Part shown: positions 1 to 12,430 of the stretch, piece after piece
Layout: each line of letters begins with the position of its first letter
How positions within the stretch are numbered: the stretch's first letter is position 1
Origin: Tamarix chinensis
Taxonomy: Eukaryota > Streptophyta > Magnoliopsida > Caryophyllales > Tamaricaceae
Assembly (NCBI GenBank): GCA_030549775.1
Contig: CM060171.1
Location: 1,666,001-1,730,000, forward strand
Length of the DNA: 64,000 nt
Reading direction: 5' to 3'
The notes under the pieces: model-generated
What the model saw: only the letters and a program-made list of their open reading frames with translations
Databases searched by the model: none
Told to the model about the DNA's origin: nothing
Made by a program: the position numbers and the translations under genes

Positions 1-784
1 GGTTCATTGGCGGCGACGGTAGGTCGACGCACGATTGCATCATGGCCTGCGATTCACCAGGGGAAAAGAGGGGGATCGTATGAGAAGAGAGGGAAGTAGG
101 TTGGGTCAAGGTGACCGGAGAGTTAAGGGGAGGAGAGAGGAGAAGAAATGGCCAGCCAAAACAGGCGTAGTCAGCAATGAAAATCTTGGGAGGTTGTAGG
201 GAAGAAGAAGGAAGGAAGAAAAAGATAGGGGCGTTGACCGGGCGGCTAGAGAAATGAAAAGAAAGAAAATAAAGACCTCACCGGGCGACGGGGGAAAAGA
301 AGAAAGGAAAAATGTAGCATCCTGGGCCGCCAAAGGAGAAAAGAAAAAGAAGGAGAAATGGGTTGCGGACAGGCCTAGGTTGGGAAGGAGGAAGAAAAAG
401 AAAAGAAGAAGAAGGAAAAAGGAAGAAAAAAGAAGAAAAGAAAGAAAAGAAATAAAGAAAAAGGAAAAAGGAAAAAGAGAAAAAGAAAATAGGTGGGTTG
501 GGATAATTAAATTAATTTGGACATTTAGGATATTTAAAAATAATAATATTTAAATAAAATAATATTTAATTCTCTTTTTAGGCTAAATTAGAATTTTTGA
601 AAGATTTTTCCTAAATTCCAATTTAAATAGCAAAATACCCAAATTTCTCTTAATTAAAATATTTATTATTTTTCTCTTGATTTTTCCTAATTAATTTCCT
701 TTTTAAAAATAATTAAATTTATTTATTTACACAATAAATCCTTAATTAGATAAATTCTTAAAATTTGGGTTTTTGGGCATTGCA
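1..784 (+). mobile_element. 3' end of a long LTR-like repeat unit (copy Z)
   Basis: Bases 1-500 are strongly purine-biased on the plus strand, and 500-784 are AT-rich, ending in a degenerate form of the GGGGTATTTCA terminus. The same order of purine tract, AT-rich tail and terminus recurs at 31450-31988, 42840-43392 and 52360-52930, where the right boundary is fixed by 5-bp target-site duplications. The left end lies outside the window. ORFs in the purine tract are Lys/Arg/Glu/Gly low-complexity strings and are not genes. Confidence 0.75.
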
Positions 785-1543
785 ATCATATTGTTGAAAA
801 CATGAATCACCTAATACATAGGAGGGGATCAACTCCAATTGAGAAATGGTGGCATCAGCCTAACTTTGGATTTCTTTTAATGACAACGTATAATGTCATA
901 TTCATTTTCTTGAGTGTTTATGAGTCAATTACATGTTTACCGCAAAAAGCTCCACCTAATGGCCAATAACTTGATCGGATGATCACCAACTTAAATGTTA
1001 ACAATTCATCGTACTACGTATCAGTATGTCTTTTACTCAGAATAATTTTGCATACATTTTTATTATTATACTATATATGTTTGATACTCATGTTATGATA
1101 CTCTATATGCTCGTAGTTAACCTCCATTAATATCATTTGAAGCTTAGATTTTAACCAAAAATTACTACAGATTCACTAATCTAAGTATACAAACACTAAA
1201 TTCAATAAAATAACAACTAAAATGCGAAAATACTAGCATCAAATCTAGCATTTATAGCTACTTTAAAAATCATGAAATTTAACAAAAAAAAGGGTAAAAT
1301 TTTGCATATCTTTTGATGTAGAATGTATTGAAATGTTGATTAAAATTTGATTTCTTAAATTGATGGAAGATTTGAGAAGAATTGAGTAATTTTGTAAGGA
1401 GTTGAGAAGATGGAGGAGAGAAAAGAGAGAAATTGATAAAGAGATATAAGAGGTAAGAATATGAGAAGTGTAAAATTGGAATGGAGAATAAATTTGAGGG
1501 TATATGGGTGTGTGTTTAGTAAATTAGGTGTATAAGGAGAGTT

Positions 1544-1576
<33 letters not shown>

Positions 1577-1759
1577 TAGAGCTAGGGGAAGGTAGGAAAG
1601 GTATAATTCTTTCACCTATTTATCTCTATTTTTGGTCTTAATTCCGAGTCACTTAGAATTTGAATCGGTAATAAGTCTTATGTCAGGTAATAAGTCTAGG
1701 TATAGTCAAACTTTTGTAGGAATTAATCCCTGTCAGTTAAAACATAATGAATTTATTTT
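785..1759. other. non-coding AT-rich spacer
   Basis: I see no gene here. It contains a purine-rich stretch (about 1360-1500) and a GT/AT dinucleotide microsatellite (1547-1577). It may be remnants of an unrecognised repeat between the LTR-like unit and the viral remnant. Confidence 0.5.
1547..1577. repeat. (GT)n(AT)n microsatellite
   Basis: About eleven GT units are followed by four AT units, read directly from the sequence. Confidence 0.9.
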
Positions 1760-1989
1760 TTAGATCTACGTCTTCTTATTCCTCTTCTAGTAGTTCCACT
1801 ATATAATCTAAAGCAAATATTGTTAATTTTGAATAATATTAGAAGATTTCAAAGGATCTATATATAACTAAAAACTTCCAATATTTGATTCTAAAATGAT
1901 TCACAAAACTTAAAAATATTACCATTTTAAAACAAATTATGTCATAAAAACTAAAGAACAAGATATTCAAATTTCAAAACCTTTCGAAC

Positions 1990-2640
1990 AAATAGGACAT
2001 CTTACAAAAAATACCATGAAAAAACATATAAGTAATCATTTCAAATACATTCACTTAAGATTGGTTCAGGTAGGATTTAAATCCTTAACAAGAGAAAGCT
2101 TAAATCTTCTATTCTTGCTATTCTTTGTGATAGAAGACATACAATATTTCAAGATTTCATTCTTGGAACAATTGAATCAAGAATTTGCAATGGTCCTTTT
2201 TTTTGTTAACTATTATCCAAATTTCTCTCCCACCCGAAAAGATCCATACCTACTTCAATCTCTTGTCCTCCAAGTCAAAATGAATGGCTACGGAATTCTT
2301 AAAGGATCTATACCTTTTACTATGATTTTTCATATTCACTATTAAGCTATGAAAACAGCCTTCAAAACACAAGCTAAGGTCTAGAATAAAAGAGGTGAAA
2401 CTCTCCTTCTCTAGACAGACCCCAATAGGGCAAACACAATTATCCAAATACCAATTACGTGGAAAGATATTACCCTTCTAGATGAGTGGCTCCTTGAAAA
2501 TGCTACACCATAAAAATTAACCAGCCTTAGATCCCCGCACAACCAAATACTAAGTTGACACAAATTACCCAATTCCAAGGTGGTACAGTCAAGCTCGGTT
2601 TTCAAAGAGCCCAGAGGCATAGATTTTCAGATATAACCTC
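1990..2640 (+). pseudogene. caulimovirid movement protein remnant
   Basis: The frame starting at 2016 (109 codons) carries the family's YIHL..VQVG motif, a YPNF strand motif and the GSIPF segment, all typical of the 30K-type viral movement protein domain (Pfam MP) of Caulimoviridae. A stop at 2343 breaks it. The reading continues in a related frame to about 2510 with the conserved EWLLENA motif. Upstream, around 1770, a serine-rich stretch resembles the N-terminal leader of such polyproteins. In living viruses this protein forms tubules at plasmodesmata for cell-to-cell spread. Here several stops and frameshifts make it non-functional. Confidence 0.78.
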
Positions 2641-3329
2641 GATCTCTTCTACTATTGACATAGGGAGGATTTCCAAAAATCCCCCTATTATAAATCTCTC
2701 GTATGACCAACAATGAAAAACCGATAAAGGCACAATTCAATTAGATCATCATCCTCTTCAAAATATTAAGATGTCTTCAAAAGAAAACTCACTTGAGTTA
2801 AAACCTCTATGAATGCCTAGAGAGGAAGATAGTGGAAACATTAAGAATGTCCTCCTCCAAAACAATTTTACCAACATCCATTTAAATACCATCAGTTCAC
2901 AGCTCATGAAGTTTGACAAGCAAATACAAAAAGCCATACTCCCGACTTTCTAGACTACTTCAACTCAACACCCTAAAAATAAGAAGCTTCATATCTTTAA
3001 AACTTTACAACTTTCAAAGTATAGCTAAAAGACTATTCAAGATAGGAAAAATAAATTCTTCCTGACCATTAAGTCCCAGCTAAGCCAAATTAATCTTGTT
3101 TCTTCTTCCTCTCTTTAAGCTCAGATTCTTGATAATCCTAAACAAGGTTCTCAAATTAACACTCTTGGTTTCACATCTTTACAACAAACAGAGGATAAGA
3201 TTGAAGAAAAACCAACCCTTTCACGCCTTCATGCAAATTCATCATCTTCTAGGACCCTTATCCCCATAAGTAATACTTCTAACCTTAGCCTTAAGACTTG
3301 ACCCAATAAAGTTGTCCAGCCAAACTATA

Positions 3330-4270
3330 AAGACTCATCTCTTTACGAATGGAATATAGATGGTATGTCAGAATACCATATCCTTAACCTTATTCAAAAG
3401 ATGATCATGCTCACAAATGCTTATAAAACCCAATTTGGAACTTCTAACAAAGCTATAGCAAAACTAGTCATTGCAGGGTTCTCTGACTAACTTAAAGGAT
3501 GGTGGGATTTTCATCTCACATCCAAAGAATAGAACTCCATTATTGTCACTATCAAGATGGATGAAGGCAACACTATCATTTTCAAAAATGATGATGTCTG
3601 TCAAGATGTGGTTGCCTCCCTAATTTTAGCAATCTCCCTCCATTTTGTTGGAGATCCTTCATATCTTAAAAACAAGAATGTTTAACTCCTTTCAAACCTT
3701 CACTGCAAACACCTCAGTGACTTCCAATGATACAAAATACTTTCCTCACCTTATTATGCTCTGAGATGACTCTAACCAACCTTTTTGGAAATAAAACTTC
3801 CTGCATACCTTTTTCATCTTCTCAGAGAAAGAGTTCTTAACAAAATTAGGGAAGCACATGGCAACTAAATTCCTTGCTCTCAATTCACATATAGAGAATT
3901 GATCAAATTTAATCAATAGGAAGGTCCTAAGATATGTGTGGATCTTAAGCTTTAAAGGCATTTAAAATGAGAAATGCATAAAACTAGGCAAGAACTAGGT
4001 TCTTTCTGCAAACAATTTGACATATTGGGTACGACAAATACACCTAAAACATATAATGGATCATGCAAAGTAAATTATCGTTTAAAATACCATCACAAAG
4101 ATATTTCAAAGAAGTAGATTCCTACTCCATAAACTATATCATAGCTTCCTTACTACAAAAACTCTCAACCTAAGGGAAAACAACCCCATTCCTCTTTCTA
4201 AAAATATTCCAGCAGGAATATTATCTGTTATAAATGTGGGAGAAAATGCCACATTTCTAGATTTTAATGA
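3330..4270 (+). pseudogene. caulimovirid coat/gag-like region with zinc knuckle
   Basis: From 3349 a frame reads through the motifs SEYHILNL, AYKTQ and KGWWDF, which mark the capsid/gag-like segment of petu/florendovirus-type polyproteins. A stop at about 3489 interrupts it. Further on, motifs around DVVASLI and HFVGDPSYLKN continue the same domain to about 3740. Near 4225-4260 is a CCHC zinc knuckle beginning CYKCGRK. Its last cysteine is replaced by a stop codon (taa), so the finger is incomplete. The product would have packaged nucleic acid. It is decayed. Confidence 0.75.
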
Positions 4271-4899
4271 CTCAACACACAAATCCGTGAACTAAATCTT
4301 AATAAAAAAGTATTAGGAAAGATACATAATCTCCTCATAGAATCTTTTGATAATGATTCTCAAAACGATGACCTTTCTTAATCTGGCCTCCAGATTAATG
4401 AACTTGCTTCATCTTCCTCCTCCGAGTCTGAGGATGGAGATATCTCAAAGCAAAAAAAATGTCCTCACTAAGGAACAAAAACTTATGCATGAGGTAGTTC
4501 AACACATTTATAATCCCCTCAAACAAAAGGAATATCTTGACAGACTTTGTGAATCCCTTAAAAATAATGACACTCCTCCTTTACCAAAACTCTCTACTAA
4601 ACCTAAATTACCTACGATTTAACCTCTATTCTCAATAGACAACAGAAATCCAAACAATCTTTCCCAACAAATTCTAAACTTCAACAAGAAATCAAAGAAG
4701 TTAAGAAGGAACTAAAATAGCTTAAGTGGAAATAAGAAAAGGCTAGTAGTGTCATTTAGATTCTTCTTTCAAAAACCCTAGAAGAATCCTTCCCTATTCC
4801 TATTGAGAAAGATGATGATTCTGATGAACATTCTTTCAAGAACTTACTTACTCCTATTGATTTCTTAAATGTATTAAAAGAAATCACTTCTCAAAAATA

Positions 4900-5070
4900 T
4901 ATTATAAATATCACTCTCAAAATCTCTAATGATTTTCAAATAATACCGTAGCACTTTTTGACACAGTTGCTAATTTAAATTGTATCAAACATGGAATTAT
5001 TCCAAAATGTTTCCTTCAACCTAATACAGAAAAACTCTCTACAGTAAATAGTTCTAAGCTCAAAATTAAA
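4900..5070 (+). pseudogene. retroviral-type aspartic protease remnant
   Basis: The frame from 4948 reads VALFDTVANLNCIKHGII, the active-site loop of a pepsin-like retroelement protease. The catalytic Asp (4960-4962) is kept, but the invariant Gly of the D-T/S-G triad is Val (4966-4968). The sequence is frameshifted relative to flanking motifs. It lies between the zinc knuckle and the RT, as expected for Caulimoviridae. Confidence 0.72.
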
Positions 5071-5619
5071 CATAAGTGTGAAGCTTATGACTTATGTAAG
5101 AATCTAAAAATCTAATATCCAATCAACCTATATCATAACCCTCGATATTAGCCATAGTATTATTCTGGGAACCCCATTCATAAATCTAATTACCCCATAC
5201 CAAGTAAACCATACTGGCATAACCTTTAAAACAAAAGGAATAAAAAGATTCCCTCTTATTCCTTGAAATCCCTACAACTAGAAATATAAATCTTCTAAAA
5301 GCTAATTTCATTTATAAACGAACTAATCTTTATTTTCTCAAACAAGGAATTTCTCTAAAAAAATTCAAAATTAATAAGGGATCAATGGTATAAAAATTAG
5401 GATTGCTAGTCTCCAAAAGAATATTGAGCAAGAAATCTATGCTAATTTTCCTAGCCCCTTCTAGGCAAGAAAGCAACACATTATTGATTTGCCTTATAAA
5501 GATTCCTTCGTTGAGAAAAATATCCCTATGAAAGTTAGACCACTTCAAATGAACATAGACCTAGAAAACCATTGTCAAATTGAGATTACAAGTATTTAAA
5601 GAAAACACCTGATCTCAAA

Positions 5620-6130
5620 ATCTAGATCTCCCTGGTCTTGTGCAACGTTTATGTCAATAAGCAGTCCAAAATTGAATGAGGAACTCCTTACCTCAACATA
5701 AATTACAATCCCCTAAATACCGTTCTCAAATAGATTATATACCCATTCCCAAATAACGATATCTTCTTCAAAAACTCCATTAAACCCTTATTTTCTCCAA
5801 ATTTGATCTAAAATTAGGGTTTTGGCAAATTCGGATCTCTTATAAAGATTGGTACAAAACAACTTTTACTATTCCTTTTGGCTAGTATGAGTGGAATATC
5901 ATGCCCTTTAGGCTTAAAAGCACCTTATGAGTTTTAAAGAATAACAAATGATATATTTAATCTTTATTAAAATTTTTGTATTGTTTATATTGATGATGTC
6001 CTTATATATTCTCATTCTTTATATCAACATTTCAAACATCTTAAAACATTTATCTCTATCATCAAAAGAAATGTTTTTTTTTTGTTTCAAAGTCCAAAAT
6101 ATCCCTCTCCCAAACACAGATTAGGTTCTT
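5620..6130 (+). pseudogene. caulimovirid reverse transcriptase remnant
   Basis: RT motifs are readable in shifting frames. A first-Asp motif FDLKLGFWQI has its Asp at 5805-5807. An IPFG.YEWNIMPF motif follows at about 5868-5910, and a perfect YIDD catalytic box lies at 5986-5997 followed by VLIYS. These define an RVT_1 domain, which copies pregenomic RNA into DNA. Several stops and frameshifts separate the motifs, so no enzyme can be made. Confidence 0.8.
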
Positions 6131-6399
6131 AGATCAGTATCTCTCACGGGGTACTATTACTTCAATTGAAAGATCTCTTGATTTTGTGTCAAAATTTCCT
6201 AACAAAATCCTAGACAAAAAATAACTATAAAGGTTCCTCAATAGCCTAAATTATATTTGATATTTCTATCCAAATGTTAATAGATTAGCTAAACCTCTCC
6301 ATGATCGACTTGAGAAAACCCCTCCTCCATGGACACAAAAGTATACCCAAATTTTCAAACACATCAAGGCCCAGGTTAAAAATATCCTAGGTCTTCATC

Positions 6400-6830
6400 T
6401 TGCTGATCCAAAACTTCCAAAGATTGTCGAGGCGGATGCTTCATGCCTCTGACATTAGCTATGGTGGAATTCTTAAACAAGTTCAAAATTAGTGAGGACA
6501 TATTATTTAATTTACCCCTGCTCACTAGAATGATACTTAAAAAAATTACTCTACCTAAAATAAGGAAATCATTTCCAATGTTCTTTGCATTAAAAAATTC
6601 CAATAAGATCTCCTTAAACAAAAATTTCTTCTTAGAAGAGACTAAAAATCCACAAAAGAAGTCCTACAAAAAGACGTCCAAAATATTGCATAAAAATAAA
6701 TATTTTTCAAGTGGCAATCCATTCTCTAGGTATTTGATTATGATATAGATTTTATTAGAGGAGAATCAAACTCTATCCCTAATTTTCTGACTAGAGAATT
6801 CCTCCAAGAAAAACCTTGATATGCTCCCAA
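6400..6830 (+). pseudogene. caulimovirid RNase H remnant
   Basis: Around 6415 the frame reads PKIVEADAS, the first catalytic-Asp strand of retroelement RNase H. A one-base shift at a stop near 6451 moves the continuing YGGILKQ motif to another frame. Downstream, 6620-6810 still carries a basic helix and the terminal motifs FLTREF/LQE in fragments. The domain directly follows the RT, as in Caulimoviridae polyproteins. It is inactive because of the breaks. Confidence 0.7.
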
Positions 6831-7329
6831 ACAAAAAGGAAAATAACTTATCTCTAAATCCCTATCACAAAATCCCATCAAAACTTGGTATGAAACTACA
6901 ATCAAAGAAGAGGAAGAGGCAAATATTGCGAAACAGGTTCCCCCTTCTGATCCACAATAAGAGATACAAAATTAGGTAGAAACCCTTACAAAATTACTAG
7001 AAGCATTCTTAGCATTATGAAAAATACTATAGAACATCTTGTCTCTTTCTGTAGGTATAATTTGTTCCCCTATTTTGCAAATCGATTAGGGTTCTTCTTT
7101 CCAAAAAATTTCCTTCTCAAAAATTGATTTCAAAATCTTCTTCTACAAATCACACAATTTTACCAAATCCATCTTTAAAATAAATTGTTTTAAAAAAAGG
7201 GTTTTCAAAAGACTTTTGATTATTTTCAAAAAACACATTTTCAAGTTATTACAAACTACGATGAAGGTTTCTTTTTTTTAGACCCCTTTTTTTCCTTCAA
7301 AATGTTTTCTCTATATGGTGTTTTAAACG

Positions 7330-8230
7330 ATGGAATTTGTACAAACCACAATCATATTACATGGAAATCCTAGAATACACTGATTCAACTACTTTCAAAC
7401 ATTTTTCTCACTGTGAGACTCCATATGAATGGACAAAATCTGCTTGCAAAATCCATAAATTCCTCCTATCCTCTAATTGGGGCAAAGCCCTTGAAGTTTC
7501 AAAATGACTCCGATACACCTACAAAACCTCTCAAAACTTCTCCCTCAACTTTAATTACTAGGACTACCAACAATCATGGTATAACACCTTCTTCTCACAA
7601 AACAATCGAAAAAGCCATTCCTAGCTATTATTTTTCCAAAACTTGGCATCAATTGACATCTGAATCAAGTTCATTAGATGGTGGAAATATTTTAGTACTT
7701 TACCTAAAATCTTACCTCTACAAGTGTCTGAATCCCTTGATTCTTTCAAAACCCTTTTATGTCCTAGGCCTAAAGATAAACAATTACCACCCTTATTCCA
7801 TTTTTTTCCAAGTTCTTCTATCCTTGGATTTTCTCTTAGACGATTGATCACCAAAACATTGATGGGATCTCCACCATCGTTTGATGTTTTAAAGTCAAAT
7901 GTTGGAATAAATTTCAAGCCTTTGATAAAAATATCAAAGTAGTTTATCCAAATCTGGGCTAAAACACAAAACTGATTAAATTGATTTCCCAAATCCCACT
8001 TGATCCTTCCACAACCGAATTTATTGCTCAAAATCTCATATAGCTACTAGACTTGCTGCTATAAAAACCTAAGAAGAGTATCTCACCATCTTTAGCCAAA
8101 CCCTTTCTTAAAACAAATTCCAATCATCATCTTCGTCATCTGTGCCACTCATTAACTACAGCAATGATAATGAGGATGATTGTTACGAGATTCTACCCCG
8201 ATCACACCCAACAAAATATGTAAAAAATGA
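7330..8230 (+). pseudogene. downstream ORF of the caulimovirid-like element, function unknown
   Basis: Reading frames between 7360 and 8230 contain the motifs FKHFSHC, YEWTKSACKIHKFL, GKALEVSK and DYQQSWYNTFF, then a serine/acidic tail near 8120-8190. From memory of family layout this resembles a separate ORF found after the polymerase in plant genomic copies of this group. I do not know its biochemical role. Stops and at least three frameshifts break it. It could also be a repeated polyprotein segment. Confidence 0.5.
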
Positions 8231-8269
8231 CAAAAAATTTACCCAAAAGATATCACCATATGGCATGCC

Positions 8270-11264
8270 TATAATACCCCATATCTTTATATTTTGATTT
8301 TATTAAGCTTAATTATTTTATTAGCGTAATTTGATGTAAACATTTAATTATTTTAATTTTGATTCGTTTTATGGATTTATTGAAGATTCCGACTTCATAT
8401 TTGAATTTAATTAATCATTGTCATTGCATGTCATACTAAATAAATTTGTTAACGACTATGACTTTATTATATTCATATGATTTCAGTTTTCAGTTAAAAA
8501 TATGTATTTTTGTTCTTTCTCGTATTTTAATTTTTAATATTGTAGATCTATTTTTTATTATAACTTTGTCATGTAATTACGACTTTGTTTTGGAGTTATA
8601 TTTCATTAACAAAATATTATATTTTAATTATAAAATTTTTATTTAAAATAGTCAAATTTATTTTAATGATTTTATCCATAGAAAATATTTTCAAATTTGA
8701 AATTATTCATTTTCAAGGTCGTTAGATCTTCGAAAAGTTTTAAATTCAAAAGATCTTCGGAGCATATTAATGAATTTCTTTTTGAAATTAATTTCTTCCG
8801 TTTTACCCTTTTTGGTTTGGGGAAGACCAGTTTTGAAAATTATTTAAATTAGTCTCGGTTTATTAGAATTCGATTTAAATATTTTCTAATATGTTTTTAA
8901 ATATTTTTTGAGGTCTTATAATGTATTTTCATAAATAATATAGATCTTTACGTTTGTTGATAATTTCTTCTGAAAATTTTTGTGAAATTCTGTATATAGC
9001 TCTTATATCAATTTTATACCTTCAGATTCTTACGAAATAATTTTCATTAAATGAGTTTTAGATAAAATCTTAAAAAATTTATCTCTATCATCAAAATCTA
9101 TCCCTTTAGCTTCATCACCTTCCACCGTTGCTCCTTTCTTTTTGGCATAAGTTTCCCACGAAGCCTTACCTTGTTTGGTTTGATTTTTGCTCTTTTTTTT
9201 ACTCGACGTTAGCTTAGTTTTTTTTTGGTTATATCCCTAAGTTCTAATTATATTTTATCATTGTTTTCTTAGGTGATTTTATAGATATTCCGAAGGAGGT
9301 GGGATAAAATATACGTGCTTAGGGACCGATGTCCTTTTCAGTAATGATACAAGTCGTAGTTTGGAAATTTCATGCTAAATGTTATGAATGGTTGCGTGCA
9401 TTATCATGTTGTTAAACTAATTTTGTTTATGTTGTGATATGATAATGTGGATCATATGATGACAAGTGTGTGAAAATGAGAAAGCATGTGTTTATATGAT
9501 ATTATCATGATAATTCATTCTTATGTTGTAAACCCTGGGTGATTTATTATGATATATGGTATTTTAATGTGGGCTTGATAAAGTATGTTAAATGGGAAAA
9601 GAGTATATTTAAGATGTATGGTGATGTAATAAATTAAAAATTGGGAAATAATGACATTAGATAATGAAATAATGGTGTTTAGCTATCTTTAAGGGTATTT
9701 TGGTTAATATAGATTTAATATGAAATTTTGGTATTTCAATGTTTTATATGGTTTAAAACTTGTTAAATGTACATGTGAAATGTTTTGAGTAAATATGAAT
9801 GGATAAGTTCAAATAAAATGAGAAAATGGTTTAAGTTGGAAGTAGTAACCCTAGAGGTGAGGCTAATATCGCATATGTAATATGTTGGAATTAGACCTTG
9901 ATTTTTGGGTATATTGATAATGATAATATTTTAGGAGGATGTGTTAGAATTTGTAGGAAAATGATCAATATAGGAGAAGTTATGCTCATAATGAGAAATT
10001 AGGGTTTCTTAGGGAGTTTATGGATCTATTCTTTAATGATTGTATTGATAGCTATATGATTATACTTTACATGTTTCAATTATGTGTTGTGTATGTCAAA
10101 CCAATTATAAATAAGATATTAATCAGTTAAAGTAAAAGATCATGTGAGTTGGTTCAAGGTATTTTATGGGTTCGTTCTACTAAATGATAATAGCGGCTCA
10201 GGTGTATTTTTCTCTGAGAGGTGCATCAGTTCATTCTACCATATTGAGAATAGTGGGGCCCTAAACTCAACATGAATGAAAATATGATTTGAGATAAATA
10301 ACTAATTGATAAGATATTAATTACTTCAAGTGAAAGATAAAGAAAGTCAAACCTAAGGGGTTGTGTCTATTCCACCACACGATAATAATGGCTAAGGTGT
10401 GTTCTTCCCTGAGAGGTGCTTCATACAATTCCACTAGTTTAAGAATATTGGTTAGGAGAGTTTTTCCCTAGTATATGTTGGTTCCATTTCACAGGACTAT
10501 AATAGTGGTTCAGTTATGTTGTCCATGAGAGATGCTTTAGTCTATTCCAGTGGAATGAGAATATTGGGGTCGCTAAACTCAACGTAAATAAAAGAATTGA
10601 TTATGTTTATATCTAACAATGAGATCTAGAATCGGTATTTACCTTGCATCGTTTTATGTTAACATGCATGTATGCTTATTTTTGATGTGAAATTATGTAA
10701 TTTTTGTATCCTTTCTTGATTATACTGTTACCTTACTCAATACATAGTAGCGTACTAATCATCATTTTTATAGGTGTTGCTCGTTCCCACGAGCAGATGA
10801 TCTAGATCCTTTCGTGTAGGTTACTGATGACCCTTTATATGATTTTACTACTTATGATGCTCTATGTGTGGAGGAGTGATATTGTATCGAGGTTGGGTGT
10901 AGAGTCATGTGATGCCTTGGTATTCTGGGTCGGGGCCTAAGAGAGTGTATCTCGGACTATTTCTCCTTAGTACTTTATGTTTTTGCCGTAGTGGGACCCT
11001 ATCATGTATTTCCATTTCTCTTATGTATTGATATTTGGCTTTTGCTTGCTCTAGTATTTTCCATGTTTCAATATTAAACTCTTTCATGTTTTAATCTATT
11101 TCTGTTATATTCCTATATTGTGTTGATCTTTTGGCCTCGTGGTTAGTATGAGGTTGGTCAGGGGCCAGACTTATACTGATCATGTTTGTAACATCCCCTC
11201 TTTTTTAGTGTGTGATTTTTGAAACAAACGAAAATTTTTAATTGTAAATTTTGGGGGTATTACA
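8270..11264 (-). mobile_element. LTR-like repeat unit (copy H)
   Basis: The right end on the plus strand is GGGGGTATTACA (11253-11264), the inverse of the TGTAATACCCCC start. The left end is TATAATACCCC (8270-8280). The 300 bp inward from 11264 matches, in reverse, the starts of copies F and G (AAAATTTCGTTT-like and ACTAAG.GCTAAGGC-like blocks). Reverse complements of the family's CCACTATTAT palindrome cluster lie at about 10170-10570. The unit is 2,995 bp with no coding domain. I find no 5-bp target-site duplication (left ATGCC, right AAGAG). Confidence 0.8.
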
Positions 11265-11751
11265 AAGAGTCTGGCAGCCCTAAAGCTCTACAGGAAGTGC
11301 GAAGATATATCAAAAGACCAAGACCTTCAAGCAAGGACTCTACAATAGACTATGTGTTACTTTGGTCGGTGGAGAGCCTCTATACTATGATGAGCCCCTC
11401 GACGATGTCCATAAGGAGAAGTGGTTGGTTATAATGAAGGAAGAGATGAACTCTCTTCAAAAGAGCAACACTTACACACTTGTATAGAAGTCAAGAGGGA
11501 GAAAGATCTTGAAGAACAAGTAGATTTTCAAGATCAAGCATAAGGAGGGAAAAATCAAGCTGAGACAAAAGGCAATGTTGGTGGTTAGGGGGTTTGACCA
11601 AAGGCAAGGGGTTGACTATGATAAAAATTTCTCTTTAGTGGTAAAGATGAAATCCATCTGTATGATTTTAGGACTAGCCGCTACTCTAGATTTAGAGGTG
11701 GAACAACTTAAAGTCAAGATATCTTTCCTACATGGAGATCTCAAGGAGGAT

Positions 11752-11759
11752 GTATACAT
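11752..11759. repeat. left target-site duplication (GTATACAT) of the MITE
   Basis: The 8-bp sequence is repeated exactly at 12431-12438. Confidence 0.92.
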
Positions 11760-12430
11760 TAGGGTTGTTCATGTTATCCGATATCTGTTTATTTGATCTC
11801 ATCCGAAAAAACATATAATTGATCTGATTTTTTTTTCAAATCAAATATCCAATGCGGTTAACGGAAAGTGAAACAAACCAAATATCTAATCCGACTAATA
11901 TAAATGATATCCTATTTTAATGAAAATATTTATATATTTTTTTTATAATTTTTTATTTTATTTATAATTTTATATAAATAAATTTAGATGTGTGTGAATA
12001 TATATAATTTTTATTTACTTAATTTATTATTTAAGCTAAAATTTAATTTAGTTAAAATTATAATACAATCCCTTTTTAGATATTTATATATATAAAAAAT
12101 AAAAATACTCTGTGTGCCGATAGACCCCACCCACCAATTTCTTATTTTAGTTTTAACATCAATTATTTATTGAGCAAGTCGGATATTTATTGAGCGAATT
12201 GAATATTTGCTTCGCAAACAAGATAATATCAAATATATTTGTGATTTGGTGGTTTTTTATATTTAAAACTTTATTCAGATAATATCAGTTATATTTGACA
12301 TCCGATCCAAAATTTTGAATATCTGATGTTTCAAATCAAATATCAAATATCATTTTTAGATATCCAAAATTTCAGATATCCAACAATTAGATATCTAAAA
12401 CATCGGATATTTGAACTGTGAATAGCCCTA
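11760..12430. mobile_element. hAT-type MITE, 671 bp
   Basis: The element begins TAGGGTTGTTCA and ends with the inverse of TAGGGCTATTCA. It is flanked by perfect 8-bp duplications GTATACAT (11752-11759 and 12431-12438). An 8-bp duplication with TAGGG-type termini is characteristic of hAT non-autonomous elements. The interior is AT-rich with repeated ATATCCGA/GGATAT motifs in both orientations and has no ORF. Removing the element and one duplication rejoins the copia RT reading frame, so it inserted after the copia sequence was in place. Confidence 0.93.

Larger units (their letters stand above)
1760..8269 (+). mobile_element. endogenous caulimovirid (plant pararetrovirus) remnant
   Basis: About 6.5 kb on the plus strand encodes, in order, a movement protein, a coat/gag-like region with a zinc knuckle, an aspartic protease, a reverse transcriptase, RNase H and a further ORF. 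All are broken by many stops and frameshifts. A plant movement protein upstream of a gag-pol-like polyprotein is the signature of Caulimoviridae rather than Ty3/gypsy retrotransposons. The arrangement and the RT and RNase H wording resemble petuvirus- or florendovirus-type integrated viruses; the genus is inference. No LTRs flank it, as expected for a pararetrovirus. The right side ends abruptly at LTR-like unit H. The density of stops means it is an old, non-functional fossil. Confidence 0.82.
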
